Assembly (NCBI GenBank): GCA_964017235.1
Contig: OZ024927.1
Coordinates: 23,393,160 to 23,457,159, forward strand
DNA: 64,000 bases
From: Sabellastarte sp. h YS-2021
Lineage: Eukaryota; Annelida; Polychaeta; Sabellida; Sabellidae
Direction: 5' to 3'
The notes beneath the pieces are model-generated. The model was not told where the DNA came from. It searched no databases and was given only the letters and a program-made list of their open reading frames with translations. Below, piece after piece: positions 22,182-33,289 of this stretch. Position numbers and translations under genes: made by a program. How positions within the stretch are numbered: position 1 is the first letter of the stretch; each line of letters starts with the position of its first letter.

Positions 22182-22194
22182 AACAAGGTTTATG
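22182..22194 (+). repeat. Right target-site duplication of the LINE
   Basis: AACAAGGTTTATG, identical to 15707-15719, immediately follows the A-rich tail. Confidence 0.85.
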
Positions 22195-22816
22195 CGTCCT
22201 TTAAAGTGGAAAAAAAATTCAACTTTAGACTAAATTGATACCGCTTCAAGTATCAGGTATCCACATGAAAGGTAACCATGGAGGCCACTGGTGTGCATGG
22301 TCGAAAACTAGGGAGGGAAAGACTTCCGGAACAGATTTAAGTCACCTTTTGAAACATGAAAGACCAGGTGAAGAACAGTTCAAATTTCCAGTGGCAAATC
22401 ATTCCAAAGTATTAGAAAAACAATTGCCGAAATGAATTTTTGACTGATGAAACTGTGGAACTTTTCTGGATTGCTATGTCTTGTTTTACCAGCCATTGTA
22501 TGTAAAGACAGATACCGGTATGTGGCAAATATTTTGGTTTTTCAGTGGTAAGTCAGTGAAAAGAGTTAAAGGTTGGAGTGATATGAGTAAACTTGGAGAG
22601 AGACATATGCGTCTCATTTTGAAAACACAGCTGGACACAGTTGAATGTCCAGCTTTGTAAGCTGGTGTAAAAGTGTTGCCCAGATCATTAGGGTACATGT
22701 GACACCAGATTTGTTCTGTAACTACAGGCTCAACCAACTTGGACAAGAAACCAAGCCCGGACAATGGCCAATAGTTCCTGACATCCTTAGACATAGAAAT
22801 CTTTCTGATAAGAGGT
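22195..22816. other. Non-coding stretch
   Basis: No supported gene; open frames are short and without recognisable content. Confidence 0.45.
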
Positions 22817-23274
22817 ACCGTATTTATCCATATTAATTAGTCGCCCCCCCCCCCCACTCCTGTCTACCTTTGCAAAGTTCATATTTCGAGGTTTTACATC
22901 CCTCTCAACAGCCAGTACCTTTACAATTCTGGGATTCCGAAAAAAGATGCGTTTTAGTACTTCCCCAATCGAATACCGCTTACGAGAAATAAAGAAAGTC
23001 ACAACAAAACAAAGCAATTATGATCACAAATGCAATGAAATCTGCAAAAATATGAGATAAACTTTATATTTTCTTCAAATTTAAGGTTTGTTTCCAATAT
23101 TTTAAGCTCTCTCGCCATTATACATGCCGGCAAGCGAGATCAAGGTTGTAAGTGTCCATTATCGCCCATTGTCACTGGACTCGAGAGTTGATTTTTTATA
23201 TAGGTAATAGTCGCCCCCCCCCCCCCCCCTTGAAAAATGCATCACCCCCAGGGCGTTTATGTGAATAAATACGG
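22817..23274. mobile_element. MITE with TACCGTATTTAT ends
   Basis: The left end TACCGTATTTATCCA mirrors the right end (reverse complement TACCGTATTTATTCA). Both can be read as CCGTATTTAT repeats flanked by TA, which suits a TA-target (Tc1/mariner-like) MITE. Inside, each end carries an (A/T)AGTCGCCCCCC motif followed by a long C run (from 22844 and 23213). Non-coding. Confidence 0.65.
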
Positions 23275-23939
23275 TATGACTTTTAAACGTGACTATTAAA
23301 CTGGAGGCATAACCTTAATGTAATTGCATTTTAAATATCGTATGTAATAGATACTTTCTTTCAGCTTTCATAGTTCTAACAGATACTGGACATCCTATTT
23401 AGAATTATTCAAAATATCCACCTATATTTTACAATAACAACATGTGCTGAACCTTCTATTTTGTAATGATAAATGGTAGATCTAGCAGCCGCAAATGCAA
23501 AACCATTTTGATTAGAGGATTTGGAATTTTAGTACATCTTAATTGACATAAAGAGAAATGAGTGAAACCAAAACAACAGTTTCCCCTCAACTAAATTGCA
23601 ATTAAATTCCCAAAATGTGCACAAATATGGGATAAAAGCAAGTTTCTAGATTTGTATTTTGTTTCCAACATTTTAAGTTTTCCTTCCATTATATGTGTTG
23701 ACCAGTGAGATGGAGGCTGTAAAGTGTTATCACTTTTTTGAAAAAAAAAACCAACAAAACATAGCAGTACTGCTGAAAGAAAGTGCTGATAATTTCTTCA
23801 CACTGACGGTTTGTGTCTACTAGAAAAAAGTATTCCTTCAATTCTATGTGTCGACAAGCAAGATGGCGGTTTTAAAATCTTGTCATGTTTTTTTTTCAGT
23901 AAGATGCACTGGATACTGAGACTATAGACCCATCTCCAA
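23275..23939. other. Non-coding stretch
   Basis: AT-rich, partly similar to the interior of the preceding MITE (CAAATATGGGATAAAAGCAAG, CATTATATGTGTTGACCAG), so perhaps an eroded relative. No gene. Confidence 0.45.
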
Positions 23940-24275
23940 GGTTCACCATCTCTTTTGCACTTATAACAGACACTCCAGCATCTTTGTTGCATTTATAGCA
24001 GATTTTCAACTATCAATTTAGTATTCATGACAGTTACTAAACCATCTTATTTGTACTTACAACAGGTACTCAACCATCTATTTTGCACCTATAAAAGGTA
24101 GTCAACCATAAATTTGCCACCAGTGTAGTATTCAACCTTCTTTTCTGCCTTTATAACATGCATTCAGCCTTTTCTTTTGCACATGCAACATGGACTAGAA
24201 TGCCTTTTATGCACTTATTACAGGTACTTCTGCTTCCCTTTATCTCTTGGACACTTATAAGAGCTATTTGTACCA
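23940..24275 (+). repeat. Degenerate short tandem repeat, unit about 35-40 bp
   Basis: Variants of TTTTGCACTTATAACAGGTA and CTCAACCATCTA recur about nine times (for example near 23956, 23990, 24055, 24090, 24160, 24215). The units are diverged. No coding capacity. Confidence 0.6.
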
Positions 24276-24639
24276 ACACTGAGTGAATATTACAGAGGCC
24301 CTATATATGAGGGCACTGTAAACATATTTGGAACCGGCCATTACAAATTCTCAGGGCCATTATGTGACAGGAGGCAGTGAATTTGTGTATCCATCCTTTC
24401 CACAGAGCCAGTGGGTCAGCTGAGCACCTTTGCCCTAAAATGTACAGAAAACAAGTACAATTAACCGCCGAAATAAAGAACTTGCATTTAAAAAAATTAC
24501 AGTTTACACACTCGTTTATTTCCTTCATTTTTAAACTTTTGGTGCTTATAATCAGATGTGCCAATCATATCCTTGAGTCATAGATCATGGGCTGAAGCAG
24601 GTCATCAACTATAGGAGGGAATTACAATGAAAATGCCTA

Positions 24640-24840
24640 GTTGAAAGGATGCATGTTTAACATACACTTATCAGTTCTGTGTAAACAGGATTTTGAAAAT
24701 TCTAGGATATTCACTGTACCATCTGCCGCTGTGGCCTAGTGGCTAACACACAGACCTAGGAACACAGAGGATGTGGGTCTAAACCCAGGTACATGTAGAT
24801 ACATTGGGTTTTGATAGAAGTGGGGAGGCCATTCCACAAG
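24640..24840 (+). repeat. SINE-related repeat, copy 1
   Basis: A TTCTGTGTAAACAGGATTTTG leader precedes a tRNA-like A-box region (GTGGCCTAGTGGCTAACAC) and a B-box-like GGGTCTAAACCC. The same unit recurs at 25480-26240, where a hAT-type MITE splits it. Confidence 0.55.
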
Positions 24841-25479
24841 GTACAACCATGACATACAAATCAAATATCATACAGCACCCTTAAGATGGGCTCAACTGGT
24901 GAATGTCAGACTTAAATGTATGAACCTGAAGAAATCTATTTTTAGGATTAGCACTTTGTTTCCTGATATTACATTTGTAGCAAGGGTAGGGAGGGCTCTA
25001 TTAGACAAGTCACAGTTAAGCAACTTAAGCACCAATATAGCAGTGTTAAAAGTACACCAATAAAAGACCAGGCAGTCCCCATTTAACCTCGACGGACCAT
25101 AAGAAAACTTTGACTTAAGAATTAATTTCAATTAATCGGGTATAGTTATGCGTTCTCAATTATTTCATTCAAGGTCATTTTACATAAGGTTATGTTTTTT
25201 TTGTCAACTTTGGTAAAATTTTAGCATAATTATAATATAACAAAATAGAAATTCATCAAAGTACATAAAATTCAATACTGTAGGACCACACTTTAAATCA
25301 GGACAAGATAATAAAAATTTGTGCCAATTTTGCATCATGCCTAACATAACAACACAAACAGAATATCCCTTGAGTCAAGACAAGGGGGTTAATTGGCTCC
25401 CGAGTAATTTAAAATAATGTGGCAAATTTCACATTCTTTGCTCACATAATTTCTCACACATTTATTTCAACATTTTGCA

Positions 25480-26240
25480 TGAGGAAAAAGTTTGCAGTAA
25501 TTCTAATCACTTCTGTATAAACAAGATTTTGAAGATGCTAGGGCATTCGCTGTACTATCTACTAGTGCTGGGACGATGTTTGCAAACTTCGGTATTATCG
25601 CTCGCTGGCTCATTGCCAATCAATGATCGGCAAACTTTAAGTAAAACCGATATTTGCTAAATCCATTTCTTTGCAGCCTTTTGGTCACAATAAAATACTA
25701 ACCTTAATAATATTTTGTAAAAATCTGAAATATCCATCAGTTAAAATCACAAAACTACCCGTGAATGCAATAAAAATCACGTAATTAGAAACACCTTGGG
25801 GTTTTCCCACTGTTGTCAAGGTAATCAAAATCAGCCAATCACAAGTGAGAATACATCAAGCATAGTCTGTTAGTGAGGGAGACGTCTGTGAATGGCTTTT
25901 AGATTATATTTTGGTCATATTTGTGGCAATTTGTGTGTATTTTACTTGATATAACTTAATATTAATATTTTATCTGTCTTTTTTACACTTCAACTCCATA
26001 ATCGGAAATGTTCGAAGTTTCGTTACAAATGTCCGATACGAACTTCGACAGGAAAAATCCAAGCGATCTCCCAGCACTACTATCTACCACTGTGGCCTAG
26101 GATGTGGGTTCAAACCCAGGTACAGGCAGATACCTTGGGTCCTTTCCCCAGTGGCAGGTTAAAGAACCTCAAGGACATTGATAAACAGTCACAGTCTGGA
26201 TGGGTCAAATAGCACCTTGAGTCCCGTAGTACATGGAAAT
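25480..26240 (+). repeat. SINE-related repeat, copy 2, split by a MITE
   Basis: The leader (TTCTGTATAAACAAGATTTTG ... TGTACTATCTAC) and the tRNA-like part (CACTGTGGCCTAGG ... GGGTTCAAACCCAGGTAC) match 24640-24840 but are separated by the 517-bp element at 25563-26079. Confidence 0.6.
25563..26079. mobile_element. hAT-type MITE
   Basis: The termini TAGTGCTGGGACGATG and CTCCCAGCACTA are inverted repeats of the form common in hAT elements. The flanks CTATCTAC at 25555-25562 and 26080-26087 are a perfect 8-bp target duplication, the hAT size. The interior is AT-rich and non-coding. Comparison with the unbroken repeat at 24640-24840 gives the empty site. Confidence 0.85.
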
Positions 26241-26804
26241 ATTGCGCCGAGTCTAAATACATACAATACCTTAACTTCTATATATCCTCTTTCTGTTGTG
26301 TGAAACTGTCCTAGTTGGTGCAGCACTTTTTGAGTGGTGTCACTAATGTGGATCCTCAATGCTGAAATGTAAATAAGAAACATTTAATACATACAGTGGC
26401 TGTCCAATCAGTAACTACTCTCCAAATAGTTTCCTTGAGACAGCTTTGTGCACCGACTGTTTTGCTTGTATGGAACATAGTAGTCACAATTTGTATACAC
26501 ATTATTTTAAACTGATTTATTTTGAGGCTGTGTGTTACATTCTCTGTAATACATATGTGCGATATGTTTATAACACTCTCAGTATAATGAAAATTTGTCC
26601 ATCTTACTACACTATTTGTGGAGCTGAAATATTTCAAAAGATCTGCATACAATCGTCATCCAATTTTGAATTTTGAGAAGTAATAACGCCGAGGTTAAAT
26701 GATGTGCCTTTTTACACTTCTAAGCAAACCACTCACAATAATTGCAGTTTACTTTATTAGGGTAGGGTCTCATATGGTATTGGGAAAGCATATATGGAGA
26801 GTCT
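26241..26804. other. Non-coding stretch
   Basis: No supported gene; the overlapping frames on both strands near 26446-26676 are AT-rich and unrecognised. Confidence 0.45.
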
Positions 26805-27115
26805 AAATGTCTCATGTGGCTCAGTTGGTAGGGGTGTTGGACTTATAATCCAAGGGTCGTGGGTTCGATCCCCAGTGATGCCAACTGTTTCATGTGGGAT
26901 AATATCCTTGGGCAAGATGTTAACCTGGTCTGTGCCTCTCTCTACCCAGGGGAAATATGGGTACGCAGCTTTAAGGTATACTGGCTTCTGCGCCTTGCAT
27001 AGGTAACGTTACCAAGGCTAGTTATCCTTGCTGGGGTAATACTGTGTAAAGCGCTTTGAGCTAATAATAGAAAAAGCGCTATATAAGAGCCCAGTATTAT
27101 TGTTATTATTAGTAT
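26805..27115 (+). repeat. tRNA-derived SINE with conserved metazoan tail (family 3)
   Basis: The head contains GTGGCTCAGTTGGTAGG (A box), an anticodon-arm-like CTTATAATCCAAGGG, and GGGTTCGATCCCC (B box), like an Ile(UAU) tRNA. The tail holds AAAGCGCTTTGAG and AAAAGCGCTATATAA followed by an ATTATTGTTATTATTA run. This paired GCGCT motif recurs in SINEs across animals. The intact A and B boxes could still recruit RNA polymerase III. Confidence 0.85.
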
Positions 27116-27169
27116 ATATGCCAATTACATGTATTCCCATCACAGACTTTTTTGTAATAGCTATAAACA

Positions 27170-27475
27170 ATTCCAGTTATTCCTTTGAATTCACCAATTG
27201 AGACTTGTAGATGAAGTACCTCATTTCACACACCAGAAGTCCAGTTATTCTTTTGATTTGACTGATTGGGATTAGTTGAACCTAAGTGCTAGTGTACATC
27301 AAAAGTCTAGTTATTCTTTTGATTTGACTGATTGGGATTAGTTGAACCTAAGCGCTAGTGTACATCAAAAGTCTAGTTATTCTTTTGATATCATAAATTG
27401 GGATTAGTTGAAGCTAGGCCCCAGTGTACACCAACAGTCAAGTTTTTCCTTTGATTTCATAAATTGGGATTAATT
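27170..27475 (+). repeat. Tandem repeat, unit about 67 bp, about 4 copies
   Basis: Units start with AGTTATTC(C/T)TTTGA and contain GATTGGGATTAGTTGAACCT and AGTGTACATCAAAAGTC. The two middle units are nearly identical; the outer ones are diverged. Confidence 0.85.
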
Positions 27476-28465
27476 GGCTGTCATTACAGCTTATGACCAG
27501 CAACGACATGTTTTTCTCTCTGGCTTATCCTAACATTTTCACATTGGATCGTGATAAAAAACCAGATCCATATAAGCTGGGATGTGCTATGTCCTGTTTT
27601 GACATTCCAACAGTCCTTTTATTTTCCTGCCAAGACTTTTTATAGTTGCCAAGACTCATGTCTTGACTTCACAACCCTAAAGTCAGTTCTTAAGTGGAAC
27701 ACCTCCATCACTTTGAGGAAATAGGAAAATTTCTCAAATGACATTTACAGAAAGAATATATCACAAATGAAGATAACAATATTATATGGGTGCGAAACAC
27801 GAATATTACATTGTTAATCTTCATGAGTGATATATATTTTTTCTGTATATGTCTGATGAGGGATGTTTTACAGTTATTATCCACCATTTTGTATGATTTA
27901 TAGTTTAAATCATACAAATATTTAATGAGAGAACGTGAAAAAGGCTGTCAAAAAGCGTGGCAACAGTGAATATACAACTTCAATCTTTAACTTACAAGAT
28001 CTCAGTCATTTCTGTATGGATTTGTATGCAACAAACATAAGTAGAAGCGCTGTAAGAATACCTTTCTAATGATATATTATACATATTTGTAAGTTACATA
28101 CTTTCTGAGATATTGTTGAAAAAATGAAAGTTATTTACACTCATTTTCCATAGTACCGGGGCGCTGGTGTATACAAAAAAAAAAATCCCAGTCTGTATTT
28201 CCCGGTATTTAGGGCAAACACATCGCATGGTGCATAAAAAATATAGAACCCCACTCCATATCCAGGGTGAAAATCTGAAAACTTCATGTAATGTACCGGT
28301 AAGAACCACCAGGATGAAATTTGTGATACTGGTAATAGAACTAAGCTGAATTTGAATTATAAATACACAAATTGTTTAATACCTTGTACTTAATATTCTT
28401 TGAAGTTTCACATTATACTACAGTAGAACAATAAGAAAACAAATAAAACATCACACAGGTGTCCA
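27476..28465. other. Non-coding stretch
   Basis: AT-rich, without supported genes or repeats. Confidence 0.45.
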
Positions 28466-29168
28466 GGGGCCGGTTTCATGAAAAGTCTCAGACTGAGCCA
28501 GACTCAAGGTTGAGTCAGGGTCTCAAATCTGAGACTTTTGTCTCGGCTGAGTTTTTGGCTCAAATGGATTTCACAAAGGGTGGATCAGCTGAGACCAGTC
28601 TCAAGTTATGGTCTCAACTTTTTAATCTCATTTCATACATTTAGTGGGCTTATTTTTAGTTTAAAAAGTTATATTTCATGCTTATTATCATTTCAAAGAA
28701 ATTATATGATAATATATTATTCTAAGTGATCCATAAGATTGAGACTCAACTGAGGTTGAGTCTGGCTTTGAGTCCACCCTTGTCTTTTATCAAGCTTGTC
28801 ACTTGATAAAAGCCTATACAGCATGTCAATTCTATTGACTTTTGTTATTAGTAAATATTGAATATGTGGCTGTAATTACAATATAAAATGAAAATAGAAG
28901 ATTTCAAGATTTATCAATTTCATTTTGGAACAAATTGTATCGCTTTATGTATGTGTTTTTTGGCACCAAAGCTTGGACTCAAATTTGAGACACCTCCTTC
29001 ATGGGCTCAAATTTGAGCCTGTGACTGAGCCAGGTCTCAAGTTGAGCTTGTTTGTGAAATGCATTGAGTCTGAGTTCACAGACTCAGCAAAATATTTCCA
29101 AAATTTGAGACAAAGTCTCAACTTTTGAGTCTGACTCGAGGCTTAAGTCTGTTCATGAAACCGGCCCC
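28466..29168. mobile_element. Non-autonomous DNA transposon, copy 1 (GGGGCCGGTTTCATGAAA family)
   Basis: It begins GGGGCCGGTTTCATGAAA and ends with the exact reverse complement. The subterminal DNA is made of CTCA / TGAG-rich phrases (GAGACTGAGTCTCAA). The 703-bp element has no credible coding. It is adjacent, through a single A, to the next copy, so the two inserted side by side at the same point. The terminal sequence resembles TIRs of short-target-duplication families; I cannot fix the superfamily. Confidence 0.8.
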
Positions 29169-29169
29169 A

Positions 29170-30604
29170 GGGGCCGGTTTCATGAAAAGTCTCAGTTTGA
29201 GACCAGTTTTGGGCTGAGTCTGGGGCCGGTTTCATGAAAGGACTTAAGTCTGGTCTCAGGCTCAAATCTGAGACTTTGGGCTCAAATATTGTAAATATTT
29301 TGCTGAGTCTGTGGACTCAGACTCAAAGCATTTCACAAACAGGCTCAACTTGAGATTTGGCTCAGTCATGGGCTCAATTTTGAGCCCACCAAGGAGGTGT
29401 CTCAAATTTTGAGTCCAAAGTTTGTCATCCAATACTTGTGTATAAACCAATATAATTTGCATGAAAATGAATTTGTTGAATCTTGAAATATTATATTTTT
29501 ATTTTGCTTACTAATTACAACTACATATTCAATATTCATAATAAGAAAAGTCAATGGAATTGACATGCTTTTTTGACCGTTGTCAAGTGACTAGTCTCAA
29601 GAGTGGACTCAAAGCTTGACCCAGTCTCAGTTGCATCTCAAACAATTGGCTTGTTACCAATAATATTATATCAATTTTTTTTCATGTGTTATCAGTGTTA
29701 ATGCAATTTAAATCGATAATGATGATGAAATAAATGCACTTGCATAAAAAACAAACCAAGGAAGCGTCTTAAATGAAATTTAAAAGTTGAGACTATGACT
29801 TGAGACCAGTCTCAGCTGAGTCACCTTTTGTGAAATCAATTTGAGCCAAAAACTCAGCCAAGACAAAAGTCTCAGATTTGAGACCCAGACTCAGCCCAAA
29901 ACTGGTCTCAAACTGAGACTTTTCATGAAACCGGCCCCTGGGTCTCAAATCTGAGACTTTTGTCTCGGCTGAGTTTTTGGCTCAAATTGATTTCACAAAA
30001 GGTGACTCAGCTGAGACTGGTCTCAAGTCATAGTCTCAACTTTTAAATTTCATTTAAGATGCTTCCTTGGTTTGTTTTTTATGCAAGTGCATTTATTTCA
30101 TCACCATTATCGATTTAGATTGCATTAACACTGATAATACATGAAAAAAAATTGATATAATATTATTGGTAACAAGCCAATTGTTTGAGACTCAACTGAG
30201 ACTGAGTTAAGCTTTGAGTCCACTCTTGAGACTAGTCACTTGACAACGGTCAAAAAAGCATGTCAATTCCATTGACTTTTCTTATTATGAATATTGAATA
30301 TGTAGTTGTAATTAGTAAGCAAAATAAAAATATAATATTTCAAGATTCAACAAATTCATTTTCATGCAAATTATATTGGTTTATACACAAGTATTGGATG
30401 ACAAACTTTGGACTCAAAATTTGAGACACCTCCTTGGTGGGCTCAAAATTGAGCCCATGACTGAGCCAAATCTCAAGTTGAGCCTGTTTGTGAAATGCTT
30501 TGAGTCTGAGTCCACAGACTCAGCAAAATATTTACAATATTTGAGCCCAAAGTCTCAGATTTGAGCCTGAGACCAGACTTAAGTCCTTTCATGAAACCGG
30601 CCCC
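29170..30604. mobile_element. Non-autonomous DNA transposon, copy 2, interrupted by copy 3
   Basis: The left 52 bases (29170-29221) and the right part (29939-30604) together make one copy of the family, ending in the GGCCCC terminus. A third copy sits between them. The break lies within GGGCTGAGTCT / TGGGTCTCAAA, which is continuous in copy 3. Confidence 0.85.
29222..29938. mobile_element. Non-autonomous DNA transposon, copy 3, nested in copy 2 in opposite orientation
   Basis: A complete 717-bp copy with both GGGGCCGG ends. It lies in the opposite orientation to copy 2, so 29222-29885 and 29941-30604 form near-identical inverted arms of about 660 bp with a ~55-bp spacer. A 66-codon frame in each arm (29262-29462 minus, 30364-30564 plus) translates identically, which shows the lack of divergence and not a gene. 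Confidence 0.85.
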
Positions 30605-30605
30605 A

Positions 30606-31689
30606 GGTGTCTCTCCACACCCTATAATGATGTTACTTGATTAGTAACAAACTTCCGTGTGACCTGTTAATAGTGTACTGTTACACCAGAAGGTTTCTTA
30701 GAAGCCAACTGAGATGTGATAACTGAAATATTACTAATCAGTAGCTGATGTAATACAAAGTTGACAGTAAATCAACGGAACCCCAAAACATTTTCAGTTT
30801 GGTGGGGGAGTTGGGCTGGACATAAGTCTCTTTTTGCTTGAAGTGACATATCGATTTTCCTACATTGGATCTGAAAGATTCAGCTCTGGTCCCTTTAGCT
30901 TTTGTTCAGTATAGATTCTGGACAGTTTGGGTCTTCATTTCTGTAGTCCTATAGCTTTATTCAATAATAGTGAGTTATCTCTATTGATTGTTACCTATTT
31001 GTCGTATTTCCGTATGGTGTCTCTGTCTACCAAACCTGTTTGTATATATATCATTTATAAAAAGGTTTCTAGTGTTAGTTCAAGTTTTTGTGTGAAAATA
31101 ATTTGAAGACTGACATGTTTTCTCTAATGTTTAGAAGCTTTAATTTATTATTAATAGCAGTTAGTAATTCACCTGAAGATTATTACCAGTCCTGGCTATC
31201 ACACAAAACAATTTTAAATGCAAGTTCCTTTGCGCTGCTACAATATAGCATCCATAAAAAGATAGACCGTATCAAGATATTATTTCTGTTCTGCTATTTC
31301 CTGTTACAAATGTGACTTTAATGTAGATTCTGCCTGCTTGATGAAAGTATTATTATAGTAACAAACAGTGAAAAGATCAGTTAAAGCCACCGATATGATT
31401 TCATTAGTCTTTTACACTGACTTAATCCCTTTTAAGGCATCTATGGTAATTGTTTGGCTTCCTTCATTAAAGGAGCATATTGGTGACCCTTAGCAACTAC
31501 AGCAAAACTGATAAAAACAAGAGTACTAAAGGGGAAGAAATACTGTGCACAAAAGAATCCAAAAGAAAGGAAAATGTTTTCTAGACATATGAATCCCTGT
31601 AAAAATGTAGCTGGATGAATAAGAGAAATTAGTGGATAGCATATAGGAAAACACATTATCATATGAAACGCCCTCCAATGATACTGAGT
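30606..31689. other. Non-coding stretch
   Basis: No supported gene; the plus frame at 31088-31315 and the minus frame at 31441-31818 are unrecognised, and the latter runs into the tandem array. Confidence 0.45.
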
Positions 31690-32510
31690 ACAAGTCTCTG
31701 TTATGGTTTCAAAGATAGTTTTTTGTTTTCGGCTAAAATCCAAGATGGCCAGCAGAAGTTGCGAAAATTGAAATTTTTCTTTGTTGGACAGGATACGGTA
31801 GTTCAAACATTTGCTCAAAATCTTTCTATCTATTTTTCATTTTTCACTAAACTCCAAGATGGCCGCCAAAAGTGAAGAAAATTTAAATTTTTAACCTTTG
31901 CAGCGGATACTCTTATAGTACCCTGCAGGTAACAAAGTTGCTTGAAATCGCTCTATCTCTTATGGTTTCCAAGATATTTTCAATGTTTTATTTTCCGCTA
32001 AATTCAAGATGGCCGCAAAAAGTGTCGAAAAAAATGAAATTTTTCCTTTTTGTACAGGATACCAATGTACTACCCTATGGGTCAAAAATTCACTCAAAAT
32101 CACTCTATCTCTTTTGGTTTCTGAGATATTTACAATTTTTTATTTTTCGCTAAAATCCAAGATGGCCACTAAAAGTGGTGAAAATTGATATTTTTCCCCT
32201 TTGGACAGGATACTTTTTTAGTACCAATTCGCTCGAAATCACACTATCTGTTATGGTTTCCGAGGTATTTACAATTTTTTATTTTCCGCTAACATCCACG
32301 ATGGCCGCCAAAAGTGGCGAAAATTGAAATTCTTCCCCTTTGCAGAGGATACTCTTGTACTACCCTATGGGTAAAAAATTCTCTTGAAATCACTCTATCT
32401 GTTACAGTTTCCGAGATATTTACAATTTTTTATTTTACGCTAAAATTCAAGATGGCCGCCAAAAGTGTCGAAAAATGACATTTTTCCTTTTTGTGCAGGA
32501 TATAAATAGT
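31690..32510 (+). repeat. Tandem array with AAGATGGCCGCC units, about 150 bp, about 6 copies
   Basis: Each unit has CTATCT(C/G)TTATGGTTTC, GAGATATTTACAATTTTTTA, a CAAGATGGCCGCCAAAAGTG core, and a CCTTTGGACAGGATAC end. Cores fall near 31742, 31857, 32008, 32159, 32300 and 32450; the first spacing is shortened. It is non-coding; the minus-strand frames at 32430-32675 only cross it. Confidence 0.9.
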
Positions 32511-33289
32511 TGGCTGACTGGCAGTATTTTTGCAGATCCAGACAATCCTTGAGAAGTACCGAGCCATGGTGAGGCTCCAACTTGTTGAAAAATATAACCT
32601 AGATCCAATGTACAGGATATGACAAATGGACACAGGCAGACAGAGAGGCAAACACATGAAGTTATCACTTACCATGTTTTACTAGATGTCAGCACTAAGC
32701 AGGAAATTCAGGAAAAAGATAAAGTGTTGCCATGGGGTTTGGAATGCAAAGAACCCACAAAAAGATTTTTAAACCCAAGAAACATGAGAAAATGTTGACA
32801 ATCACAATCAAAAATCACAATTTGAAAAACAATACAGAAAATGTATTGCCATGGCGGTTACCAAAAACTTGCAAAAAGGCATCATCACTACTCTTGTAGT
32901 TCCCCTTGCATGAAATATATCCTGAAAATACTAGTTAAAATCTTTGCATGGGTTTTATTTATAAAGATCCCACCAATTTAAAAGTGAAAAACAACAGGAA
33001 AAGTGTTGGCAAATGTTACCTAAAACCAAATCACAAGTTCCTCTTGTAATAAACATATTTTGAAAGTTTTGAATAATGTTAAATGCCCACAAAATAAAAG
33101 ACCAAGAAACAGAAAAAGTGTTGCCATGAAAACACTTGTTGCAGAAATTGCCAAGAAAGCAATCACATACAAGTTCTCATGCCATTAAACCTGCACAGTT
33201 ATATATACATGCAAAATTTTAATGAAATTTCTCAAGTTATCTTCAGTATACTCTATACTATATACTAAATAAAAAACTGAAACTCAACA
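32511..33289. other. Flank between two tandem arrays
   Basis: Contains a short ACAGGCAGACAGAG-type run near 32630 and several loose copies of a GTTGCCATGGCG / ACCAAAAACTTGC phrase (32730-33190), perhaps a decayed repeat. No gene. Confidence 0.45.

Noticed and set aside
26812-26888. Possible functional tRNA-Ile gene
   Set aside because: The tRNA-like head continues into a SINE body with a conserved tail and TTA-rich end, so it is a SINE and not a free tRNA gene.
29262-30564. Two identical 66-residue frames on opposite strands
   Set aside because: They are the two arms of a nested non-coding transposon; identity reflects DNA identity, not protein conservation.
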